64,000 nucleotides of DNA from Aureobasidium sp. EXF-3400 (Eukaryota; Ascomycota; Dothideomycetes; Dothideales; Saccotheciaceae), in assembly GCA_024195585.1 (NCBI GenBank), contig SWBL01000066.1:62001-126000 (forward strand). The letters run 5' to 3'. The notes beneath the pieces are model-generated. The model searched no databases. It worked only from the letters and a program-made list of their open reading frames with translations, and was not told where the DNA came from. Numbering within the stretch: the stretch's first letter is position 1; each line of letters starts with the position of its first letter. Below are positions 11,207 through 21,345 of the stretch, one piece after another. Position numbers and translations under genes: made by a program.

Positions 11207-11897
11207 GAGGTGTTGTAGACTTGTACAGTAGTCAGCTAGTCAGTCGCTTCGCAGCAGCAGCCGGACTGCATGTTCTAAAGAGTGGGACCGAACGCGGCTG
11301 AAGAAGACCTTTTTTCCCTTTCTTCTGACTTGTCAAGGTTCCATTGGCGGACTTTCGAAAAGTGTGTTTTTCTGTAAGCTTGCAGTGGCTTTTTCGCGGC
11401 CGGGTCCTTGTCGGACAACCTGAGTACCCAGGGCCAAGACTATCCTCACCTGCATATTCTTCTTGTGCGTACTTTGTACCTTGCTGTTCTCAACTGATGG
11501 CTCATTTCAGAGATTACTCTTGATCCTTGTAGCATCTCGTCTTGTGCTTGCGTTCATGTGCGACAGCCACCCGCGCGGAGGGAAGCTGACCCTGAAGTCT
11601 CGAACTCCGCGACCTGAACGAATCGTGGTAGCCTGGAGAGATAGACTTCCTTCATACTTTTTTGATTTGTTGAATAGAAGCCCTATTCGAACCACGAAAT
11701 AGGCAAAAGTATTCCTTAGAGAAATACGAAGCACGTGAAGACTTACAAGAAAGACTTTGGGTCTATCGATAGGGCAGATAGTGGATAAGGAAATCAATAG
11801 AAAAGTAGGCGCAGCAAAAAGACGACGAGTGCTGCCGGTAAATGGTACGCTTCGGTTGCTTTGGTGTCCCAGAGGAACAACCCGCGCACCACGTTGA

Positions 11898-11946
11898 CCA
11901 TCGTCCCGTCGGCTGTACCGACTTGTTGGGTTCGACGGGACGGTGG
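11898..11946. repeat. 14-bp inverted repeat, 21-nt loop
   Basis: CCATCGTCCCGTCG (11898-11911) is followed 21 nt later by CGACGGGACGGTGG (11933-11946). The arms are complementary over 14 positions, with one T/G position that can pair as G-U in RNA. Nothing nearby identifies it as a terminator or known RNA. Confidence 0.6.
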
Positions 11947-13786
11947 ACAGATGGGTGTCTACTCCGAATCGCGCAACACATAGCTTCCAGTTCATGAAAA
12001 GAGGACACGGTGCGAGTCTCGGCAGACAAACATGTGAAGGTACCAAGAGAAAAACACACACAACGGTTTTCTGGTGGATAACTGTTGTTGCGTGTGGGAA
12101 AAAGTGGAGGATGTGTCCACTCCATCTTTCGGTAAGCGTAGTGGGCGTTGGCGAAGAAACTGCATTCTGTTGATGGAGTCAAGCTCTTGTTGCGGCATGG
12201 CTCAGAAAGGTTGAAGATGTGCGTTTTGTGTGTCGCGTGCGCTGTACCTTGTCGTTTGCATGCGACATCGAAGATCTTCGCTGTTGTCATATCCCGTCCT
12301 TGCATGAAAGGCGCTTCGCTACGAGTCGGTATCCGAGAGTCGAAGAGACGCCGTTGAGGATGTCCGCGGTAAAGTGTGCATGTTCAAAATCAGCCTCATT
12401 TGTCCAAAAGTCTTGTGGTTGTTAAACGAATCCGTGTCACGCCGTTAAACACAAAGAGCGATTTTTCAACCGAGACATCGAAGCACTATTCGATCGCTCT
12501 ATTGATCCTTCGAGCGACGGATCCAGACTTTGAGATCTATGAGACTAGGCTGATAGATTTGGAGATTGAAAATCGATAAGATAGAAGTTTGTTGAACTCG
12601 GTCGATTCTCTCACGACATCCATGTCTTCAGGGAACCCTTGTGTTGATTCAATGCCATTGTAACCACGTGTGGAAGGTGCGACTGCATGTAAGCGCTGGC
12701 TTGTGCCTTGCATATGTTGGACGATCTGTTGACCATGACCTTGCAACTTCTTCCCGTCACAATTTCTGTCCTCGCCAAAAGACACAAAGTACACGACTGT
12801 CACAATTTGCCATAATTCAACAACGCGCGGCTGCTCTAATGGATGTTCAAAAATTAAACAGTCGGCACTTCTACTGACACAACGCCCCACACACACCAGC
12901 AGTCTCTTCTATTCTGTTAATCGTCCGATGCAGGGCGCGTAGAAGCAACCGAACAATTTTTACAAAAGTCGTGGTGGTGTGGATGAATTGGCTGCAGAAG
13001 GAAGAGGTTGACAAACAAGGTTTGGTACCTGGACAGCCAGCCAAAGCATATTCAGTGACATCGTTGGTTCCTGAAAATCCGCAACGCCCCCGTACCTGAA
13101 GCTTCGGAAACCTACCCAAGCGTCTGCATGCTCTTTTGTTGACGGCCGTCGGCGCGCGGACTTTGTGATCCGATCCATGGATACTCGATTGGAAGGCCCA
13201 CGACGGCAGCCTTGCCGCGCGCAGCCCAACTGCGGGACTTGCCTACAAAATGCCAATAATCATCACCCGGGGTACGTAGCGGCAAGACGTGGACCTGGCC
13301 GCAGCAAGCAAGGATGTTGGTGCGAAATCCCGAACCAGAGCACGGCGCGACGAGACGTTCAGGACTCGAAGCGCCTCGATTCCCCGACGTCTCTTCTTCA
13401 TCGCGAGTCACAGCAACCATTCAAAAGTTTGGATACCGTCAGGCACTCCCGTCCAACTAGCCGAATGATGCAAAAGCCACGAGCTGTACAATTGTGTGCG
13501 CGGCAGAGCAACCGTCGACGCTTTCCCCTTTTCAATCTCAATTAGCGGGTTCTAGACTAGAAATTCAATTGCTCGCAAAGCAACAGCCGTTCCAAACATC
13601 TCGACAACAAATATTTCGGACTTCGTACTCAATTCTGATTGGCTCGCTGAAGCAAAAAGAAAATTGGGGCTCTCGGTCCATGCAGTCCCAAAGTGTATGC
13701 AAAGCACAGCTCTTCCCTTTCACAAGGGCAACAACGCATGGGTCTCTTGTCTCCAGTCTGGCGCATTGACGAGGCGCCAGATGATG

Positions 13787-13867
13787 GGAAACGGCTTGAT
13801 TACGTCCACTGGGAGGGGGGGCCCACGAATGGTTGATGGGCCCTGCATGGCGGAAACGGCTTGATTA
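13787..13867. promoter_or_regulatory. Direct repeat in promoter of secreted-protein gene
   Basis: GGAAACGGCTTGATTA occurs exactly at 13787-13802 and 13852-13867, 65 bp apart, with a G-run between them. They lie about 240-320 bp before the ATG at 14109, a position suited to a duplicated regulator site. Confidence 0.4.
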
Positions 13868-14108
13868 AACACTGATCAATACACAGTGTGGAAGACGCTC
13901 AGATTCATAAAAGAACGGGTAGGCCCATCTCATGTCACCTCTCCTTCTCTCATCAAGTCACTCTCTTTTTCACTCTTTTTTTTTTTGGTTGTATTACCAG
14001 TCGACGCCATCGCGGCCACACATTCACTTAACACTACTATCAAACGAAAAACTTCAAACTACAACCCTTTTTCACCACCCCACACAAATCATTTTATCAG
14101 TCTTCAAG

Positions 14109-14792
14109 ATGCGCTTCAACCTCCCTACCGTTTTCCTCGCCAACCTGGCCCTCAGCAGTGCTGCCGCCATTCCCAAGCCCGCCGCCGTCGAGGAGCGTGG
14201 TCTTCTCGGTTCTCTTCTTCAGACTCTTGGCTGCCTGACTGGTCAGAACGCCAAGTCTGCCTCTGCTGGTCACGCTTCCTGGCTCGGTAACGACGGTGAC
14301 TACGTTACCGAATTCAACAACGAGTCCGGCGAGGACCTCGTCCTTGTATTTTGGGGTCCGATGGGCAGCTGGACAAACGTCAACGCTCCCTTGATCACAT
14401 ACGAGATTACAAACGGTTCCTCGGTCAATGTTTCGACTGTTACTGGAACTTCCGGTGGTTGGGCCGCTCTCTACGAGGATACCAAGATGGTTAACGGCCA
14501 GGTCAGCAACACCTGGGGCGAGTTCACCTACAACGGACAGTACTCCACCGTTGACGTCTCCCGTCTTGTCAACATGAACGGCCGCAACATGACCATCGAG
14601 GGCGCCGAGTGCGTTTCCGACATGGAGCAGTGCGTATTCACCTGTGACTCTGGCGACTCCTGCGAGTTCGGCTACACCCTCGAGAACTGCTCTTCCCAGC
14701 CTGGTGCTCAGTCCGGCATGTACGCCGGTGCTGCCAGCGGTGGCTGCTTCGTTGGCCAGAACAACAACTTTGTCCGCACCACCTTCAACTAA
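14109..14792 (+). CDS. Secreted cysteine-rich protein, Effector-5-like
   Basis: Single exon, 227 aa. ATG 14109 gives MRFNLPTVFLANLALSSAAA, a clear signal peptide, followed by an IPKPAAVEER propeptide-like segment. The body has GGWAALYED, GQVSNTWGEFTYNGQYSTV and VDVSRLVNMNGRNM, which I recall from the fungal 'Effector 5' family of secreted proteins, a name often used without functional proof. Seven cysteines are present (42, 168, 175, 179, 185, 194, 213), clustered at the C-terminus as expected for disulfides in an extracellular protein. An upstream in-frame extension to 13932 lacks homology and would bury the signal peptide. Role unknown: host interaction is possible but not shown. Confidence 0.8.
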   Translation: MRFNLPTVFLANLALSSAAAIPKPAAVEERGLLGSLLQTLGCLTGQNAKSASAGHASWLGNDGDYVTEFNNESGEDLVLVFWGPMGSWTNVNAPLITYEITNGSSVNVSTVTGTSGGWAALYEDTKMVNGQVSNTWGEFTYNGQYSTVDVSRLVNMNGRNMTIEGAECVSDMEQCVFTCDSGDSCEFGYTLENCSSQPGAQSGMYAGAASGGCFVGQNNNFVRTTFN

Positions 14793-15902
14793 ATTGCTTT
14801 GCCCTCTTGAACAGCAATTGATTTGCGACAACCACACTACCGTCTTTCACGACTGGATTTTTTGATTCGAGATTTCCACAACCAAACAACCAAAACGACC
14901 ACTTCTGCTTCGAAGCTTTCATGTATATACACCCCTTTTGATTCGCTTCTACCCTTGATATCACTCTTTGAACAACCAATTTCAACTTTTTTTCTATTCA
15001 TCTATTGTCGCTATCCATTGTTCCATTGTTCTCGAGTATTCACCTGTGATGACATTTGTTGTGATACGTACCTGATGTATCAAAGTCTCTGCCCCTGAAG
15101 CTTCTTTTGCATGTCGTTTGAAACGTTCAACAGCGGTTGTCTCATTTCCCCTTTTGCATGTTTGAACGAACAATTGGCAATCTAACCTCCCATATCGCAA
15201 TCACTACAACAACGCAGCCACAATTGATTACAACAAGACATTTTGAATCTCTCTCAGATTATCGAATTATCGAATATCGCAAATCGATTATCTGGCTAAT
15301 TGCCGAGGTTCTATCGCGGTAAGGTAGTTTTGGAGATTTGACTTGTGTTTCAAGATCACTCCTATTTGTTGTAACTTCAACTCCTGCTCCTCGTACTCGA
15401 GTATCTTCGACGGGTTTTACGAGGTAGGGACGCACTTCAAGCACTGTACCTTTTCCCTGGTACAGCAGTACGAAAGTACGCGCTCAAACACAGGGGCGAG
15501 TCTACGAATCTTCGAAATTCTGAAACAATAGGCACACATACGAGATTATTGTGTTTTTGAGCCAGAACCTCCTATTCTTAGAGAGTTGGATATGTGCTTA
15601 CGACGATGAGAGTGTGATCGATTGGGCGTTGCGTGTTCTTTGGCAGGCTGTCGCGGCTGATGTAGGGGCAAGGGGGATGTGTCAGATGTGTTGGCCGTGC
15701 GGATGGCATAGTGTGGTTTGGAAGTTGAGACAATGGATGGCAACAGAAAGGCTGTTTGCAACGAGTGAAAGTCTAGTTTTATGCTTGTGCATTCATTATT
15801 ACTGGAGAAGCATAAAACTCTTCCGAGGTGAAAATCAAATGATTCAATCGTTGTTTCTTGTATATCCATTGATTCACAGAGACAGGGAAAGTGCCTTGTA
15901 TA
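14793..15902. other. Intergenic region between convergent genes
   Basis: 3' regions of the secreted-protein gene and pex11. Pyrimidine-rich after 15900; no supported gene. Confidence 0.45.
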
Positions 15903-17249
15903 TCAGGTTTTCTTTGCCCTCTTCTTTACAGCACCATTCCCATCTCCCACAGCATTAACCAAAGCCTTAACACTCCCATTAACAACCCCATTCCCCTTTT
16001 TCTCTTTTCCTTTCATCTCAACCTCCTTCACCACCTCTTTCGTCCCTACCCCAAACCTAAATTTCCTAGCCGCTTTTTCTCTTTTCACTTTCTCTGTTTC
16101 TCGAGCTGTCTTTTGTACTCTTTGCCATATTTGTTGTCCGACAATGATGCTGGAGATACTGGACGCGATGCCCACAGTGACGGAAGATACAGGGATCCAA
16201 CCTACTGCTGAGCCAGGGATGAGGATGTCACAGCAGTCGATAACTAGAGAAGTGTAGAGTGTCTTCTTAGGAGTAAAAGAGCAAAGAAAATCGTAAAAGG
16301 TAAGCAGCAGTGAAACACCGATGGCCAAAAACCAGATTTGGAGGGCGTGGTGTTGGAGAGATGTTAAAATTGCAGAGGTGGTGATGTTCATTGCATTGGT
16401 CTGGGGTTTTCTCATCAGCAACTGCGACTGGCGGAAGAGAGAAGAGACTTACGATGCAAAACATCTCCATAAAGAAATATAAAGCTAAAAGCGAATTTTT
16501 GGCGGTCTTGAGGATAAGGCGCGAGGAATCAGGTTCGGCGAGGGATTGAAGGGTCAGTTGGCTGAAATCTATCCATTTGAAGAGGCGGAGGTAGCGGCGT
16601 GCTGTTGAGCCATGGTCTTGTTAGTTATGTGTTGTTCATTGAATGTAGCTCAAGTGTTCAAGGTGAGGTTCTCGATGACCACCCGCCTTGAAGCAATAGA
16701 GTTAATATGCTTAGGCTAGAGGTATAGGTATAGCGACCCATATCCAATATCCTAATGCCATACTTCTCCAACACCACTGCTGACAGAGAAAAGAAGACAG
16801 CATGGAAGATAATGAGAAGAAGACTTACCAAGCGCAAAATTTCCCCTCGCGATACCCCAAGTCTTTGCATCAGCAGCCGAAGACGTAGTCCCAGCTGCTA
16901 TCTGCACTATCGCCTGCAACAATCTCAATGACTTCTCCACCGCCGCTACATCACACCCGTCAGTTCATGTTTTCATCAATACCGATGACGCATTCGAATG
17001 TCCAGAGGAGATGTGCAAAGACTGTCTTCTTGCAAGAGCAGAGATACACTTCCGGTGACAGTCATCCCTAAGTCGTCTCCATCTCTTTCTCATACAGTGA
17101 GTCGCTGACAACCATCTCTTATATGCATGCAAAGTGCTCGGCAAAGCGCTAACCCGAGGCACGCGCAAACGTTGCAAAACCAGCAATGAAGAACGGAGAA
17201 AAAGACACATACCAGCATCATTAGCATAATTAGCAACTTCCGCAAACAT
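15903..17249 (-). CDS. pex11: Peroxisomal biogenesis factor 11 (Pex11 family)
   Basis: Peroxisomal membrane protein that promotes peroxisome elongation and division. Four exons on the minus strand: 17249-17213, 16945-16829, 16601-16453 and 16400-15903, whose phases add up to 266 aa. Family features are VEKSLRLLQAIVQIAAG at the N-terminus, RRYLRLFKWIDF in the centre, and ILIPGSAVGWIPVSSVTVG, a GxxxxG-type membrane motif, near the C-terminus. The tail is Lys-rich. Introns 1 and 2 are long for this genome (267 and 223 nt); the third is 52 nt. Intron 1 is open in frame for much of its length, so an intron-retained form is conceivable. An additional upstream exon cannot be excluded, because the first exon is only 37 nt. 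Confidence 0.78.
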
Positions 17250-17430
17250 AATTGCGAGAGTACTGTGTTTCAACAATAATCGTTTTGTGAGTTACTATCG
17301 CATTGCACTCGCAGATGTGGACACAGTTTGGTAGAGTAGAGGGGAAAGCAATGGTCCGATTTGCGGGTCTTGGCTTAGTCATCCGGCCAACACCGGGAAG
17401 AGAACATATCGATCATCATCCTACCCCAGC

Positions 17431-19316
17431 CTAGAACCATCCTTTATTCTTCTTCTGCCCAGCGACTTCCTGCGGCTCTGGGATCCTTATCAATTTAGGT
17501 CGTCCCTCGAGTATACTCAAAATACGACGGGCACCTGCTTCCGTGCCGTCCCAACGCTCGACATGCGAACCAAGATCCGTCATGTTCTTCCAATACTTGT
17601 TACAGAGCTCGCCTTCGCGTTGCAACTCCCGCTGCTCCTCGTCCCAGCTCGGCGATCGAAGCCATTTCGTCGTAGCCAGAACGACCTGACCATGATTCTG
17701 GTGTCCGCACAATTTCTCAAACAGCTGGAAATGCTTTGCTCTGGTCAACATCTTCTCGGTCTAGACTGGACTGGTGCGTGTCGCTTACCCGCGATGCCAA
17801 ACCTCCCATGCGTGTTTGACTGATGTCATGCATGTACACTAACCCCTTGATCAACTTCGTGCCATCAAATGTGTCTGAGAGTTTGTAGAATAGCTGGCGC
17901 ATGATCTCTTCGTCACTCATATTGGGTCGATTGTCATCGAAGCCCGGTGTGTCGAGGATACAAGTGGCTTGGCCATTGAGGTTCACTTTAAAGTAATCGA
18001 TTGTACCTGTGCCTGTGAAGCCATGTCAGCCATGATAACTCGAGTTTAATCTCCCGTATGCCAAGAGTGTCGAACGGGTATGTGGACGCACATGAGTCCA
18101 TACTGTGGCATACGACGGCTTCGTGGCCATGACCGTCTTTCCCGCCTAGTGCTTTGATGAAACTACTTTTCCCTACACCAGTTTTACCGACCAGAGCATA
18201 TATAGGTAGTGCATGGCATTCGTGCTCCAGTGTGGAGGGCTGATGTAAAACAAACGCTGGGATCTGTAAGACAGCGAAAACGAGGCCTGCAACAAACGCT
18301 GGAACGAGCATGTCTTTCACATGCTTGCTTGACGAGGTTTTCTGTCGCTGTCTCTGGATCTTTGGGGAATGAGTAGCATGAGTCAATGATGATTTGGTAG
18401 AGCCATGTATCTTGTCATCTAAGGAGTTTCCTGAAATAGTCTGGCGGAGTTTGAGGGTTCCTTCATCGTTCTTTGGGTCTCGCTTTTCCAATGTTGTAGA
18501 ATCTAGCCTAAGGTGAGTGGAATGTTGTGGGCATGTCTGTCGAACTCTTCCGCTAGTGGAACATGTTGCTATCTCTTCGTGTTCCGCAGTCTGCAATGCT
18601 TCGTTGGGAGAAAGATCGGACGCCACCTTCTCGTTAATGATAGAGCCAGACTTGTCTTGGCCGTGTTTATGTTCGGCCTTACCACTTGATCTGAAGTATA
18701 TATCGTCTTGCTGTTTGTGCCTTAACCTTTCGGGGGGCTCGTGATATGAACCCGCTGCAACCCTAGAATATTGTTCATCATCTTTATTGTTGTAGTCGTC
18801 ATCGCCGCCATCGTCGTCGTTGGCGATCCCGTGCTCGGTACCAGGCATGCAGATGTCATCCTGAGATGATGCATCCGCTTGGAAAGCAGTGGCTTCTCTA
18901 TCATGAATGTGTTTTGTCGAAGCTTTGGTGTACATGGTCAAAAGTTTCTGAAGAAGCTGCAATACGAAGGGAAACAACAAGGCGATGATTGCTTTTCCTG
19001 ATCGCCAAAATTATAGGTCAGCAAGGAATTGTTCCCTACACAGGTATGTAGACGTGTACTTTCTCTGATTGGAATTTTCTTGTGGTATATGGAAAACGGT
19101 GGGGGACGTGGTCAAACGTAGGAAACGAAGATGCTTACCGGATTGTTGAGATCGCTGAGTTGATCGTCTTTCATTGCGACTCTCCCGGACATTGCTGAAC
19201 CTTGAGATGTCAAGTGCGTAGTCTACTATATCGTTCAGGCTGATGGAGCGGAGGAGTTTCCCAAAGATGTTCGTTGCATCAGACGAGTTCCACTCTTCTT
19301 CCTCAGGTTGGTTCAT
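17431..19316 (-). CDS. P-loop GTPase (AIG1/MMR_HSR1-like) with N-terminal extension
   Basis: Exons on the minus strand: 19316-19139 (MNQPEEEEWNSSDATNIFG), 18997-18092, 18012 to about 17789, and about 17752-17431. The phases of the first two junctions agree. The G domain is at the C-terminal end: G1 VGKTGVGKSSF near residue 328, G3 LDTPGFDD directly after intron 2, GLVYMHDISQTRMGG, and G4-like VVLATTKW. Before it lie about 240 residues of low-complexity polar sequence and two hydrophobic stretches, AIIALLFPFVLQLLQ near residue 65 and LVPAFVAGLVFAVLQIPAF shortly before the G domain, suggesting membrane attachment. The third junction is ambiguous because no canonical pair keeps both phase and motif perfectly. 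Function unknown; similar fungal GTPases are annotated only as G-domain proteins. It belongs to the island that also holds the fusion gene at 21346. Confidence 0.7.
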
Positions 19317-19642
19317 GGTTATGGCTTCTGAATCTGCAAGGAAGTAGACGATCGAGTCGACAGATTTGTGTTTCAGAAGACAAAGTCGAGAAGGAGAAGG
19401 GAGCGCAAGGTGATGGATCCGGCGAGATGCATGGCTCGTCTTCTAGTACCAATGCAAGTTCTGACTCTGACCACCCAGATCGCGGCAGTCAAGTCGAGAG
19501 CCCCGAACATTAAACCTTGGGCCGTGCAATCTTGCAAAGCCTCGAAAATCCAGCCGTTCCAACGATATTGTTCCCGCGGAGAGCGGCAAGGCCGATAGTT
19601 GGAGCACACGCTGCAGAGAGCTATCTTACGTGGAGCTGAGGG
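19317..19642. other. Spacer between island genes
   Basis: No supported gene. Probably the promoter of the minus-strand GTPase gene. Confidence 0.35.
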
Positions 19643-20700
19643 TCACTCTGGAGTTGCAGCAGATGGCTTGCATGATGAACGGCTGGGAAAGCCGAGTGGG
19701 GGAGTAGTCGTATCGGGGTACGGAAAGGCACCCGCTTTCGAGATTGTACTGCTTACTGCGAGAAGCGACAGATTGTATTGATCCGGAGTGCTGGCTCCAG
19801 CAGAACGAAACAGTCCAACAGTCTTCGTAAAACCATTTTGACACCCAGCACCATTCTGTTTGGCTTCTTCCGCCAAACGCAATTTCACTCCCTCCTCTAT
19901 TGCTTGAAGATTGGCCTTCATTGCTTGCCTTGCACGTAATGACAGTATGGCTCGGATTCTTTCCTCTAGATCTCTCATTACACCCGCAGGTCTTTCCATT
20001 AGCTGTTCTCATACATGTCCGGTGTTGGATGCAGTCGAATTTCTGATGAACTGCTGTGTTGCATGTTTCGTGCTTTGAGCTGTGGGGTGAGTTCGATTCC
20101 CCCAAATCGATGACCAAAACTGAACACGCGACAACATCTAGTATAGCCTCTATGTCTCGGAAAGCGTTGTCCGCAGCTTTAAATACATGTATACTTAGCT
20201 TTGCTGCCAGATTGGTCAAATCCGCAGTCAGTGCCCAGATTTCGTGTTCTTTCATCTCAGTCTTTCCATGTACTGCAATGGTCTTGACGAGCTGGACTGA
20301 ATCGAGACTAATTGATATGCCGCTTTCTGACAACCTGCTGGTAATGTAAGCGTCGTCTTGCATGAACAATAGATCAAACGGTTGTAGAGAAGTTGTTTCA
20401 AAGCATCGGGACGTCGGCAGACCCGCCGAATTGATTTCTCCCAGCCATGCATTTGAGTATAGTCCCGATCTGGTTAAATTCGACGACGGAGGCTTCCTGG
20501 TCAGTCAAGTCACAGTGCGTGTCGGAAGTCCCGTCGTCCAGATTCTAGAGCAGATAGCCTGCAGCCATCCCTGAAGAGAGGTGAACAAGATCCAGAGGCA
20601 ACGCTTTTGGTGCCGCGTCTATGCAGCGCGATATTATTGAAGCCACAACTTGCGATACCTTGGGAGGGGCTTCAGCGCAACACCTCCAGGATTCTCGGGC
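19643..20700 (-). pseudogene. Degenerate or unresolved gene between two GTPase genes
   Basis: Protein-like segments on the minus strand succeed one another in different frames: VVASIISRCIDAAPKALPLD (20.6 kb), ending at an in-frame TAG near 20545; then DLLFMQDDAYITSRLSESG through IWALTADLTNLAAKLSIHVF to VVACSVLVIDLG (20.4-20.1 kb); then MRDLEERIRAILSLRARQA and NLQAIEEGVKLRLAEEAK (20.0-19.85 kb), a helical, coiled-coil-like stretch ending at 19643. I could not find a splice model joining them cleanly, and the TAG suggests decay. The family is not recognised. The amphipathic helices and the location between two GTPases suggest it was part of the same functional group. Confidence 0.35.
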
Positions 20701-21345
20701 AAGCCGAAAGCTTAGAGTCTGTTATCTACGTGGGAGCAAGGTGAGGCTGAAAGTTTGGTTCTCGGTCGCGGCGTACAACCAGCGCGCCGTCCTGTGCCAA
20801 GCCGCTTAGTAACCACATCTTATCCAATCAGCGTCTGCTTTGTGAGGGGCCGCAGACGCGGCTGTCCACAACAGCTCACGAATCTGCTGATTTGGCTTGG
20901 AGCCTCGACCTCTCGCATGCTGCCTGCACCCGGCCGCTCTAAGTCGTCAGCACCAGACCTCCACAAGCTTCTCCATTGATGTTACCTGCATTCGTGATTC
21001 GTTGTCGGCAAGAAAGTTTATTGAACTTCCTAGCGGCCTAAGTTTATCACACATGCTGCATGGAGCTTGATTCATACATGTCGATAGTTCCAATTGACGA
21101 CGAGAGAGGAAGAGATACTACTTCTACATCTGTTGTGGCGTACGTGGTACGGTATGGCCGCTCGACAAATCAATTGTGCGCAAAGCGGTGATCCGTCTCG
21201 TCAGCCGCACGCAATGCTGCCATGATCACCTGTGTGCAGACCTCTCTTTATGCTCCAAAGCTAAGGTGGCCTGGGTATATATGGTGAGCGTATTTCTCAC
21301 GGAATCCTGATCATCTACACTCTCATCCATGCTTCCTTCCTTACA
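20701..21345. other. Intergenic region upstream of the fusion gene
   Basis: No gene supported. Contains the promoter of the gene at 21346; TATATATGG near 21275 is a plausible TATA element about 70 nt from the ATG. Confidence 0.4.

Larger units (their letters stand above)
11207..14108. other. Long gene-poor region
   Basis: Overlapping frames up to 184 codons on both strands have no recognisable domain, and none has splice-consistent extension. 11898-11946 is a strong inverted repeat (see separate entry). The last 350 nt hold the promoter and 5' leader of the secreted-protein gene at 14109, including a 16-bp direct repeat at 13787 and 13852. Confidence 0.45.

Noticed and set aside
11507..12305. 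Overlapping 184- and 180-codon minus-strand frames
   Set aside because: No domain, no splice-consistent extension, and composition like non-coding sequence.
14097..14837. 246-codon minus-strand frame opposite the secreted-protein gene
   Set aside because: Shadow of the plus-strand gene, which has a signal peptide and a recognisable family.
20085..20110. tRNA T-arm-like GTTCGATTCC
   Set aside because: No pairing stem around it, no acceptor or anticodon arm; it lies in the reading frame of the remnant gene.
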